DNA of 64,000 bases from Mesostigma viride (lineage: Eukaryota; Streptophyta; Mesostigmatophyceae; Mesostigmatales; Mesostigmataceae). A program made the position numbers and the translations under genes. The stretch spans positions 527,471 through 591,470 of the forward strand of contig RPFO01000584.1 of the NCBI GenBank assembly GCA_009746045.1, written 5' to 3'. Below, piece by piece: positions 55,046 to 64,000 of this stretch. The first letter of the stretch is position 1. Every line of letters starts with the position of its first letter. Below the pieces are notes generated by a model. That model was given only the letters and a program-made list of their open reading frames with translations. It was not told where the DNA came from and ran no database searches.

Positions 55046-56085
55046 ACTCGAGGCCCCCAGAGTACCAACTAGGCTGACTATCTAGGTACTCGAGTCACGA
55101 CGCAGTGAGATACGCCAAGCCGCCCGAAGCAGATCTCTGCATGCGCCACGTGTAACGAGGGTTCTGCTTGCGAATTCGAATTGCGATGAGCCGTTGCAGA
55201 CGCGCCGCCTAGATGTTTGAATTTCATCAACGAGCCTTGAACGAGCTGGTAAAGTTTGCCTGCCCTTGCATCACCTTGCGCTGGCTATGCCGATTGCAGT
55301 CCAGCCGACTGATAGTGGTGAAAGAATAAGCGCCCCCCTAAACCCGCATGATCACGATGCTTGAAGAAAAAAAAGCAAAAGGCGCACTAGGATGCATGAC
55401 AAGCCCTTTTGGAGCCCCAGTTTAGCATGATTCGGTCATCCGTTTCCAGCCATCGGCAGCGCCAACTCCGATACAGCTTACTATGGCGTAGTCGGTAGCC
55501 AGCTACACCGCTTTTCTTGCCTTTGTTACTACGTGCAAACTTCAATTCGTTACATCGTGCGCCTGCGGCATATTTAAGAAAGCGGCTGCAAGCGCACCTT
55601 GCTGAGCCAGGTACACAATGTCTTCAGTCAGCGACCGCGTATGCATGCCACGTTTAGTCGCATCGAGTCGCGTAGACAATGCGTTCCGGATTAAATTGTT
55701 CACCGTTCAATTGCTCAGCGCTGCCTGAATGCAGCGCGCTTTATTACTGATTCTGTCCTCTTTGCATGCATTGCAGTCGATTGTATGTTATTTTCACGTT
55801 GTCCATCTTTCCACTCGCTTTCATTGTTTACCAGATACAAAAAGTCTCCCACGAGGTAGGCGACACTTCAATCTCGCTTATTTTACACCTGGCACACCTG
55901 GGCTTCTCTGTATGTGCCGATGCCCATCGTAAGTTGTTGAACGTTTTTTGCCCTCCATGGTTGCCAATTTTACTAGGAGTTCTTAGGAGCTCTCTCTCCA
56001 TTGACTTCTCTGTCTCTTTTGCTTTGGCCATGCCATGTTAGTGTAATGTCTTCCTTGCTGCCATGCTAGCGGGCCCACGTGCTTG
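55046..56085. other. Interior of CACTA-like element, no gene recognised
   Basis: Short open frames without domains. No strong repeat until the 50-bp minisatellite starts. Confidence 0.45.
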
Positions 56086-56089
56086 TTCC

Positions 56090-58135
56090 TTGTCAAAGTA
56101 GGGAGGCTCGCGGGGTGGGTGGCTGGTCATGCTTGTACCTTATCAAGGGAGGGGCCCACGTAGGGTAGGTGGGTGGGCATGCGTGTACCTTGTCAAGGGA
56201 GGGATTCACGTATGGTAGGTGGGTGCACGAGCTTGGTCCTTGTCAAGAGGCACATACGTAGGGTAGGTGAGTGCACGTGCTTGTTACTGGTCAGGGGAGG
56301 CATGGATGTGGGGTAGGCATGTGCACGTGCTTATTCCTTGTCAAGGGAGGGACGCACGTAGTGTAGGTGAGTTCATGTGCTTGTTCCTTGTCAAAGGAGG
56401 GGTGCACACAGGGTGGGTGGGTGCACGTGCTCGTTCCTTGTCAAGGGAGGCATGCATGTGGGGTAGGCATGTGCACGTGCTTGTTTCATGTCAAGGGAGG
56501 GATGCAGGTAGGGTAGGTGGGTGGGCTTGCTTGTTCCTTGTCAAGGGAGGGATGCACGTACGGTAGATGAGTGCACATGCTTGTTCCTTGTCAAAGGAGG
56601 GGGGCATGTGGAGTAGGAATGTGCACATGGTTGTTCCATGTCAAGGGAGGGATGCAGGTAGGGTAGGTGGGTGGGCATGCTTGTACCTTATCAAGGGAGG
56701 GGCGGACATAGGGTTAGTGGGTGCACGTGCTTGTTCGATGTCAAAGGAGGGACGCATGTGGGGTAGGCATGTGCACATGCTTGTTCCATGTCACAGGAGG
56801 GATGCACGTAGGGTAGGTGGGTGCACGTGCTTGTTACTGGTCAGGGGAGGCATGGATGTGGGGTAGGCATGTGCACGTGCCTATTCCTTGTCAAGGGAGG
56901 GACGCGCGTAGTGTAGGTGAGTTCATGTGCTTGTTCCTTGTCAAAGGAGGGGTGCACACAGGGTGGGTGGGTGCACGTGCTCGTTCGATTCTTGTCAAGG
57001 GAGGCATGCATGTGGGGTAGGCATGTGCACGTGCTTGTTCCTTGTCAAAGGAGGGGTGCACATAGGGTAGGTGGGTGCACGTGCCCGTTCGATTCTTGTC
57101 AAGGGAGGCATGCATGTGGGGTGGGGCATGTGCACGTGCTTGTTCCTTGTCAAGGGAGGGACGCACGTAGTGTAGGTGAGTTCATGTGCTTGTTCCTTGT
57201 CAAAGGAGGGGTGCACATAGGGTGGGTGGGTGCACGTGCTCGTTCCTTGTCAAGGGAGGCATGCATGTGGGGTAGGCATGTGCACGTGCTTGTTTCATGT
57301 CAAGGGAGGGATGCAGGTAGGGTAGGTGGGTGGGCTTGCTTGTTCCTTGTCAAGGGAGGGATGCACGTGCGGTAGATGAGTGCACATGCTTGTTCCTTGT
57401 CAAAGGAGGGGGGCATGTGGAGTAGGAATGTGCACATGGTTGTTCCATGTCGAGGGAGGGATGCAGGTAGGGTAGGTGGGTGGGCATGCTTGTACCTTAT
57501 CAAGGGAGGGGCGGACATCGGGTAGGTGGGTGCACGTGCTTGGTCCTTGCCAAGGGAGGGATTCAGTACGGTAGGTGAGTGCACATGCGTGTTCCTTGTC
57601 GAAGGAGGGGGGCACTTAGGGTAGGTGGGTGCACGTGCTTGTTGCTTGTCAAGAGGCACGTACATAGGGTTGGTGGGTGCACGTGCTTGTTCCGTGTCAC
57701 AGGAGGGATGCACGTAGGGTAGGTGGGTGCACGTGCTTGTTACTGGTCAGGGGAGGCATGGATGTGGGGTAGGCATGTGCACGTGCCTATTCCTTGTCAA
57801 GGGAGGGACGCGCGTAGTGTAGGTGAGTTCATGTGCTTGTTCCTTGTCAAAGGAGGGGTGCACACAGGGTGGGTGGGTGCACGTGCTCGTTCGATTCTTG
57901 TCAAGGGAGGCATGCATGTGGGGTAGGCATGTACACGTGCTTGTTCCTTGTCAAAGGAGGGGTGCACATAGGGTAGGTGGGTGCACGTGCCCGTTCGATT
58001 CTTGTCAAGGGAGGCATGCATGTGGGGTAGGGCATGTGCACGTGCTTGTTCCTTGTCAAGGGAGGGACACAACAGGGTATGTGGGTGGTTTTGCTGGTTC
58101 CTTGCCATGGGAGGGACGTAATAGGGTAGGTGAGT
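56090..58135. repeat. 50-bp minisatellite with about 906-bp higher-order repeat
   Basis: About 40 copies of a unit around TTCCTTGTCAAGGGAGG, GGGTAGGTGGGTGCACGTG. TCAAGGGAGG-type anchors lie at 56341, 56391, 56441 and 56491, spacing 50. Some units carry a 4-6 base insertion (GTTCGATTCTTGTC). A block of at least 200 bases from 56817 recurs essentially unchanged from 57723. Open frames such as HVHVLVPCQGRDA are repeat products. Confidence 0.93.
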
Positions 58136-58859
58136 GCACGCATCATTTTTTTCCTTATTCTCAGCCCATCAACTAGAACTTTCAGCTGCCAGTCCTCACT
58201 AGTCTACGACCGTAACTGCATTCGGGTTCATGTTAAATACGTTGCGTTTTTCTTGGACGGCATGGAAGATGCTGTCATTTTCAAGAGAGGGATGCACGTA
58301 CGTATTGGTGGTGGTGCACGCATCGTCCCTTTTCTTACTAGTTGCCTGTGTACTAGAAATTTCAACTGCTATTCCTCGCTACCGTATGGCCGTAACTGCA
58401 TTCGGGGCATTTTGCGTTTTTTATGAGTGCGTGACAGTTGCTGTCTTACTTGGACAAAGGCGGAATGAACTGCAGGCAATCCGGAATGATTAAGACGGGA
58501 AGTTGGTCAACTCGCACCAAAAGCGGAGCCGCCACATGGACGGCGGTACCTTTCAAATCAACATGGGCGATTATCCCTGGCCGAGCGGACTTGAGGGTGA
58601 CAACAGCTTCAAGACGCCACCCTCATCGGCCAAGGTTCTACTGCCGTAACGGCTTAATTTATTACCTAAGATGTTCCGTGAACTTCATGTGCGTCATCTC
58701 CACGATTTCATCATGAAGCCCACGTTGACAACATCGGATGGAAGTGATTCGTGCAATTGATTATTAATGACTTCTTAAACATTTTAATGAAATGCCTAAT
58801 TCAAAAATGCATCTTGAAAAGCACCATATCATGCAAGCCACTCACCATAGCCGGGGTCA
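58136..58859. other. Interior of CACTA-like element, no gene recognised
   Basis: Two related stretches near 58170-58290 and 58335-58420 share CTCACTAG/CTCGCTAC and CCGTAACTGCATTCGGG. No coding domain. Confidence 0.4.
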
Positions 58860-59375
58860 ATGCATTTTAGAATTCGGGGCCATAACCCGGACAGGCTGCG
58901 TTGTAGGCATGGGTTACTACTATTACTGGGGCATAACCGGCCCCGTAACCACCGCAGTAGCCAGGGTCAACTACTGGGCCGTAACTACTGCAGGTTACGG
59001 GACGGTTGACGGACCCGTAACCAGGCCAGTAGCCAGGCCCGGTTATCAGAACTGGTCCCGTAACCATGCCGGTAACCCATCCCGGTTCTCAGAACTGGTC
59101 CCGTAACCATGCCAGTTTACCGCCCGGTAACTTCTACTTGGGCCGTAACCATGACCGTAACCCAGATAGGTTACGGGCATGGTTACGGCTCCGGTAAAAG
59201 TTACCGCCCAGTAAACGTTCCGGTAACTATTACCGCCCGGTAACCATTACCGGCCGGTATTTAGTCTGTCGCGTTTAAGGTTACCGGCCGGTAACCTGGC
59301 CGGTAACCATAAACGTACATGGTTACTGGCCAGTAACCGCCCCGGTAACCTCAACCGGGGCGTTTACGCCCCGTA
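58860..59375. repeat. Right subterminal GTAACC/GGTTAC array
   Basis: Dozens of GTAACC, GGTTAC and CCGGTAAC motifs, denser toward the end (59150-59360), mirror the left subterminal zone in inverted orientation. Confidence 0.9.
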
Positions 59376-59392
59376 AAATTAACTCCTAGTGT

Positions 59393-60556
59393 GAGTGCAG
59401 CCCCCCGGCAGGTTACCCGCGTGGGCACACCTCGCAAGGTGTGGCCGGGCCCGGGAGACCCGCGAGTATCATGGGCCATCATGACGATGATACTCACAAT
59501 GCAGGGCGACTACCACCGTTGCCCAAGTTGTCGGATATTCCCAAGTTTAAACCCGACTGCTCCTACCAAGAGTTTGAGGCTTGGGAGATTGCAGTGTCTC
59601 AGAAGATCGACATCTGGGAGACATACAATCGCAAGCTCTTGGACGAGGATATCAAGGTCAAGCTGGTGTCCAGCGAGGCACTGGCTCCCGATGTGAGACA
59701 AGCTCTCCATTGCGAAAGCGCCCTGGCCAATGGCTTCCCCAGCAGCTTGGCTGAATTATTTCGGCGAGCACGGGCCAAGTACCTGCCACCCGACCAAGAC
59801 AAGCTGGACCGGGAGGCTTTTGGGGCGTTCAAGCAGGGGAACCTGAGCTATCGGGAATATATGACCAAGTTCGAGCTTCTAGCTGGGCGGGTTGATGACC
59901 TGATGGGCCCAGAAGCCTTGGCAAGGTTCTATGAGGGCTTGCAACCCGAATTCCGGGATGAGGTGAAGCGGAAATTCGCCCACCTCTCCTGGGCTCAATG
60001 GAACCTGCAGGACATCAAGACCTACCTAGCGGAGATAGCTCCCTTGGTGCAGCGGACCCCAAAACCCCGCGTGAATGCACTGGAACTCAATGAGCTGGGA
60101 TTCGCCCCCGTGTGGGTGGATGAGCTACAGTGCGAGGTCCTGGACATTAATGCCTTGGACACTTCCCGGATTCAGTGCTACCACTGCAACCGCGTGGGGC
60201 ACATCAAACGTGAGTGCCCTGATCTCCCTCCGCTGGACCAGGCCCCGCCTGTGCAACGCAACAACTTCCAAGCGGCCTCCCCGCAAATGGCCTCGAGGCC
60301 ACCACCGGCGCGAAATATGCGCACAGCTCCCAGTGCGGGTGAGCGTGCCCGACGCTTGCAACAAGCGCGCCAACAGCCCCGGCTGTACCAACAACCCAAG
60401 GCGCCCCCAAGCGCCTACCAGCAAGCTGGGCATGCCCTCAACCAACTGGATGCCGCAGACGCGGCCGAGCCTGATGATGGCTCTTCCGCGGCCGCATCCG
60501 GCCACCTGCGAGGCACACCGGTGGACGAGGGGCCTGCAGGAGAGGCGTTGGACTGA
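59393..60556 (+). CDS. gag: Gypsy-like gag, 3' part with CCHC zinc knuckle
   Basis: It resumes the gag frame directly after the CACTA-like element. It contains a capsid-like region typical of Ty3/gypsy retrotransposon gag: YQEFEAWEIAVSQKIDIW, SLAELFRRARAKYLPPDQ, FGAFKQGNLSYREYMTKFE and LARFYEGLQPEFRDEVKR. A knuckle CYHCNRVGHIKREC follows, then a Pro/Ala/Gln-rich tail, stopping at TGA 60554. The pol frame (-1) is open from about 60475, so the two overlap by some 80 bases, which would suit -1 frameshifting. No classic slippery heptamer was spotted. Confidence 0.85.
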   Translation, partial: ECSPPAGYPRGHTSQGVAGPGRPASIMGHHDDDTHNAGRLPPLPKLSDIPKFKPDCSYQEFEAWEIAVSQKIDIWETYNRKLLDEDIKVKLVSSEALAPDVRQALHCESALANGFPSSLAELFRRARAKYLPPDQDKLDREAFGAFKQGNLSYREYMTKFELLAGRVDDLMGPEALARFYEGLQPEFRDEVKRKFAHLSWAQWNLQDIKTYLAEIAPLVQRTPKPRVNALELNELGFAPVWVDELQCEVLDINALDTSRIQCYHCNRVGHIKRECPDLPPLDQAPPVQRNNFQAASPQMASRPPPARNMRTAPSAGERARRLQQARQQPRLYQQPKAPPSAYQQAGHALNQLDAADAAEPDDGSSAAASGHLRGTPVDEGPAGEALD

Positions 60557-62575
60557 GAGGCCGGGAGGGCACTCCGGGCGACACCTTACCCGGCCATGAA
60601 CAAGTCGCCCACGTTTTGTTACCATGTAATGTGGTGACAGAGACCCAGGAATGGCAAGCGGAGCCTAGCGAAGGCCCGCGGCAACTACTCCTCTTCACTG
60701 GAAGCCTACCAGACCCCCAGGGCTCTGGGCGTTGTTTGGAGGGCATCAAGGTCCTCATTGACAGTGGTGCGGCTACCACCTTCGTCAGTGAGGCCATAGT
60801 GCAGCGCCTGGGAGTAACCCCGACTCCCCATACCATTGCTCGGCGCGTGCGATACTCGGATGGCTACACTCAGCCATCCCCGGGCTATGCGGACTTGGCC
60901 CCTATCGTACAAGGCACCAGCGTGCCCATTCGCGCCACGGTCATTCCCTTACAAGCGGCTGATATCATCCTAGGGATTGACTGGCTGCACATATCCAAGG
61001 TGACCGTCTCTTTTGGTACCATGGTTACCCACTTCCCAGATGGGTCATTCTGGTTACCTGAGCGGCAGTATGCGGCCAACGGCATGACCATCACCGATGA
61101 CACGCCTGCCCTCAAGAGTGACCGTCGTCGCCTTGCGGACATTCTCATGTCCAAAAGGGAGTTCAAGCGGATGATGAGAGCCCGACAGCCTCCTCCCGTT
61201 TACTCCATTCGTCTGGACGCCCTTGCCCACGCGCGCGGGCCCAGCGCCCAGCATGCCCAAGCTGGAGTTTCGTTAAACTCGCTTGGCATGGACTTGTCGG
61301 AAGACGAGGTGAAACGACTCAACGCAGTGCTCGATCAGTATTCAGCCGTGTTTGAGGAGAAAACACCTACGTTTCCCCCGGCCAGACCGGTGCTCCACCG
61401 CATTCATTTGCAGGAGGGGCACCCACCTACCACCTCACCCATTTTTCGCATGGGGCCCGTGGAGTTGGCAGAGCTCAAGAAGATCTTGGTCGGCTTGTTG
61501 GAGGCCGGCTTGATCGAGCCCAGCAATAGCCCTTACAGCGCGGGCGTGTTGCTGGTGCCCAAACCCAATGGGAAGTGGCGTCTGGTTACGGATTATCGCA
61601 AACTCAATGCGATCACCGTGAAGTCCAAGTATCCCCTCCCCCGCATCGATGATATATTTAATAAGGTGGAGGGCGCAAAGTACTTTACGGTGCTCGATTG
61701 TGCAGACGGTTTTTGGCAACTTCGGATCGCCCCCGAAGATTGCCATAAAACAGCCTTTGCCACGCCTTTTGGCCATTACCAATTCCGCGTGGCGGCCATG
61801 GGCTTGTGTAACAGCCCTGCCTCTTTTCAGATGCTCATGAACCACCTCTTTAGGTCGGTGATGGGCACTAGTCGGCTGCCCCAGGTCTCGGCAGACCTGC
61901 GCGACCCGACTATCCCGTGGGACCCGGGGACGCAGCCGTACAAACGCACCTGCGTGGCCATCTACTTGGATGACATCCTCATTTTCTCTCGCACGTTCGA
62001 GGAGCACTTGGAGGATGTTGCCGCGGTTTTGCAGATCATGGCGGATAATAAACTGTCCGCCCGCCGCAGCAAGGTAGAATCAGGCCGCAGCGTCCCCTTT
62101 CTAGGCCACATTCTCTCGGACAAGGGCGTGTCCACGGACCCCGATAAGGTCGCCGCCGTCCAACAGTGGCCTGTTCCCGCGAATGTTCGCGCCTTGCGCA
62201 GCTTCTTGGGCTTGGTATCGTATTATCGCCGCTTCATCCCGCGTTTCGCGACCATTGCGGCCCCGCTTACTCACCTCCTCAAGAAGGACGTACCGTGGGA
62301 ATGGTCAGGCCTGTGTCAACAGGCCTTTGACCTGCTGAAGGCCAGGCTCGCCACTGCGCCTGTCCTCATCCTTCCGGATCCCACCAAGCCATTCGTGGTC
62401 AATAGCGATTCTAGCAAGGTTGCTATTGGCGGTGTGCTGCTCCAAGACCATGGTCTCGGTCTCCAACCGGTCGAGTATATCTCCCGGACGATGATCCCGG
62501 CCGAAAGAAATTACCCGGTCCATCAGCAAGAGTTGTTGGCCGTGGTGTACTGTTGCCATACTTGGCGGCACTCAT
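60475..62575 (+). pseudogene. pol: Gypsy-like pol: protease and reverse transcriptase
   Basis: The frame is open from about 60475 without an ATG, consistent with expression as a gag-pol fusion. Protease: IKVLIDSGAATTFVS (active site DSG) and ADIILGIDWLH. RT: PIFRMGPVELAELKK, LVPKPNGKWRLVTDYRKLN, FTVLDCADGFWQLRIAPED, MGLCNSPASFQMLMNHLF and catalytic AIYLDDILIFSRTFEEHL, then FLGLVSYYRRFIPRFA. RNase H starts with KPFVVNSDSSKVAIGGVLLQ and ERNYPVHQQELLAVVY, and the frame is lost near 62575. All core catalytic residues of protease and RT are present. Confidence 0.92.
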
Positions 62576-63240
62576 CTTCTGGGTGCTCAGTTCAACGTGG
62601 CCATGGCCGAACCCGACCCTGCGGGCCCGTACCGCTTGATCATCCAGACCGACCATCGGCCCCTCACGCACTTGTTGACGCAGCCCACGCTTACGCCACG
62701 CCAAGCCCGTTGGCTTGAATATTTGGCACAGTTCGGTCCGTTCAAGATCGAATATGTCAAGGGCCTTGACAACACGGTCCCTAACGCCCTGTCGCGTCGC
62801 CCCGACTATTGGTTTTATGAGGATCTTGACGTTTTGGCCACGACGTTGATCCCCTCCCATGGTCCCGTCGCCCCCTTTGGCGACCCGATGAGCCCCTTCC
62901 TCTTCTGTGGCGCCACAACCGCGGAGGTTGACACTGTTGACCATTCCGTGCGCCTCGCCGGCAGCACCCCTGCACGTGAGGGCACGTGCGCAGCCGCAGG
63001 GGGGGAAGGACTTCGGCCCCGTACAGCCATGTGGTGCCGGCGACAGGAGTTACCCTCCAATGCAGCCCTTGGAGAGGCATTCACGTTGGCAAATACTGCA
63101 ACAACGGTCGTCATCAGCTCGGACCTAGAGCGCCTCATCTCGCGCTTCACGTCACTGAGGACAAGGCAAATGAAGCCATATCTGCCCGCCCTCAGAGCAT
63201 GGACGGCTACCCAGCCAAGTTTCAAAACGGGTTCCTTTTC
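62576..63240 (+). pseudogene. pol: Gypsy-like RNase H end and tether, frameshifted
   Basis: In the +1 frame: LIIQTDHRPLTHLLTQP, ARWLEYLAQFGPFKIEYVKG and DNTVPNALSRRPDYWF, the conserved end of gypsy RNase H. The region before integrase is less conserved and at least one more frame change is needed between about 62900 and 63150 to re-enter the integrase frame. Confidence 0.8.
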
Positions 63241-64000
63241 GTGAATGTCAGTGGCCAGGCGGCCCGTCAAGACTCATGGCGCTTGTATGTCCCCCAAATA
63301 TGCCGCGCCGAGGTATTATTTGAGTTACATGACTCCGTCTTGGGGGGACACCAAGGCCAGGATAGGCTGTTAGCGAGGGCCCGGAGGTCCTACTATTGGC
63401 CTAAGATGGCTCGTGATGTGCGGGAGTATGTCAGTACCTGTGACAGCTGCCAGCACATGAAGCCACGGAATACGGGCAAACAGGGCGTTCCAAAGGAAAT
63501 TCCAGACCCCATGTTCCCTTGGGACTCGGTGATGATGGATTTCATTGGGCCCTTGCCAGAGACCAAGGCGGGCAATGCTCAGATCCTGGTAGTGGTGGAC
63601 CGGCTCACGCGGAGATGCCATTTAATCCCCTGCAAGGCCACCCTGACGGCTGAAGAGTGTGCCCACTTGTTCCTAAACAATGTGTTCCGGCTCCATGGCA
63701 TGCCCCGACAATTTATCACCGACAAGGACAAACTGTTCACGTCAAAATTTTGGACCTCATTTTTTCAGGTCGTCGGGACTAAGTTGTCTATGGGTACGGC
63801 CTATCACAGTAGCTCTTCTCACATGGTGGAGAGAGTGAATCGGGTGGTGGAAGAGGCACTGCGGCACTACCTGGATCGAGACGGGAGGAATTGGGACGAA
63901 GTGCTGGGATTCATTGAGTTTTCACTCAATAATGCCCCCCATTCTGCCCACGGGTATACCCCGTTCTTTCTTGATACAGGCAGGCATCCCCTTACTCCCA
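63121..64000 (+). pseudogene. pol: Gypsy-like integrase, runs off the window
   Basis: Same frame as protease-RT. Zinc-binding HHCC: LHDSVLGGHQGQDRLLARAR and CDSCQHMK. Catalytic core: MMDFIGPLPETKAG (first Asp), FITDKDKLFTSKFW (second Asp) and SSSHMVERVNRVVEEALRHY (Glu), then FIEFSLNNAPHSAHGYTPFF. The frame is open to the last base. It inserts element cDNA into the genome. Whether a chromodomain follows cannot be seen. Confidence 0.9.

Larger units (their letters stand above)
48615..59391. mobile_element. CACTA (En/Spm)-like DNA transposon, 10.8 kb, inserted in gypsy gag
   Basis: It starts CACTAGGAGTTAATTT (48615-48630) and ends with the exact reverse complement (59376-59391). Subterminal zones of about 330 and 520 bases are packed with GGTTAC/GTAACC motifs in both orientations, as in CACTA elements where such arrays bind a TnpA-type protein. 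Flanking TG is present on both sides (48613-48614, 59392-59393), shorter than the usual 3-bp duplication. Removing the element plus one TG restores the gag frame exactly. No TnpD-type transposase is recognised. The interior is filled with other repeats, so the copy is probably non-autonomous. Confidence 0.85.
46970..64000 (+). mobile_element. Ty3/gypsy-like LTR retrotransposon, split by a CACTA-like element and running off the window
   Basis: gag (47896-48614 plus 59393-60556), protease, RT, RNase H and integrase occur in gypsy order on the plus strand. The left part is a promoter-bearing non-coding region (TATATAA at 47498), presumably the LTR and leader. Its 5' edge is not resolved because the 3' LTR lies beyond the window. 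The CACTA-like insert accounts for 10.8 kb of the span. Several frame changes indicate that the copy is inactive. Confidence 0.85.

Noticed and set aside
56267-58176. HVHVLVPCQGRDA-type open frames on both strands
   Set aside because: Product of the 50-bp minisatellite. Several frames are open at once.

Overview
The window is eukaryotic nuclear DNA. It holds one certain host gene and is otherwise a dense stack of nested transposable elements and simple repeats. The host gene (2625-10565, + strand) encodes translation initiation factor eIF3 subunit b in nine exons joined by GT-AG introns. The spliced protein is 709 aa, close to the plant-type length, and its C-terminal acidic tail has a land-plant/green-alga character. 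With strongly GC-rich third positions and large repeat-filled introns, this suggests a green-lineage organism with a big repeat-rich genome, perhaps an alga. The species cannot be named from the sequence.

Layout. 1-1312 is simple repeat: (GGGA)n, then (GA)n, then (GTGTGC)n. 1313-2624 is the 5' flank of eIF3b. 2625-10565 is eIF3b, whose introns carry long pyrimidine or trinucleotide microsatellites. 10566-12198 is 3' flank with a possible tRNA-derived SINE. 12199-18960 is a decayed non-LTR retrotransposon (LINE 1: ORF1, endonuclease, reverse transcriptase), interrupted at about 14.9-16.8 kb. 19708-26910 (- strand) is an ORF1-only LINE copy (LINE A). It is split by a 5.83-kb element with 38-bp terminal inverted repeats (20404-26231), which itself contains a 5'-truncated LINE (LINE B, 23575-25962) bounded by a 15-bp target duplication.

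29472-44980 is a Ty1/copia-like element with 482-bp LTRs that differ at one base and a GTTAC target duplication. A 489-bp hAT-like MITE sits in its gag. An 8.52-kb TTAA-flanked element (34101-42620) sits in its pol and carries an orphan protein gene, a 297-bp-arm inverted repeat and large satellite arrays. 45774-46302 is a Tourist-like MITE. From about 46.97 kb to the window end is a Ty3/gypsy-like element. Its gag is split by a 10.78-kb CACTA-like transposon (48615-59391) with CACTA termini and subterminal GGTTAC/GTAACC arrays. Inside that transposon are a broken gene, another ORF1-only LINE (LINE C), a 152-bp hairpin satellite and a 50-bp minisatellite.

In four cases (MITE in copia gag, CACTA element in gypsy gag, TIR element in LINE A ORF1, LINE B in the TIR element) conceptual removal of the insert restores the host reading frame or exposes a target duplication. 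The nesting is therefore supported at base level. The copia and TTAA pair is supported by its TSD and TIRs only, because the host frame is already closed at that point. No CRISPR, operon or prokaryotic feature is present.
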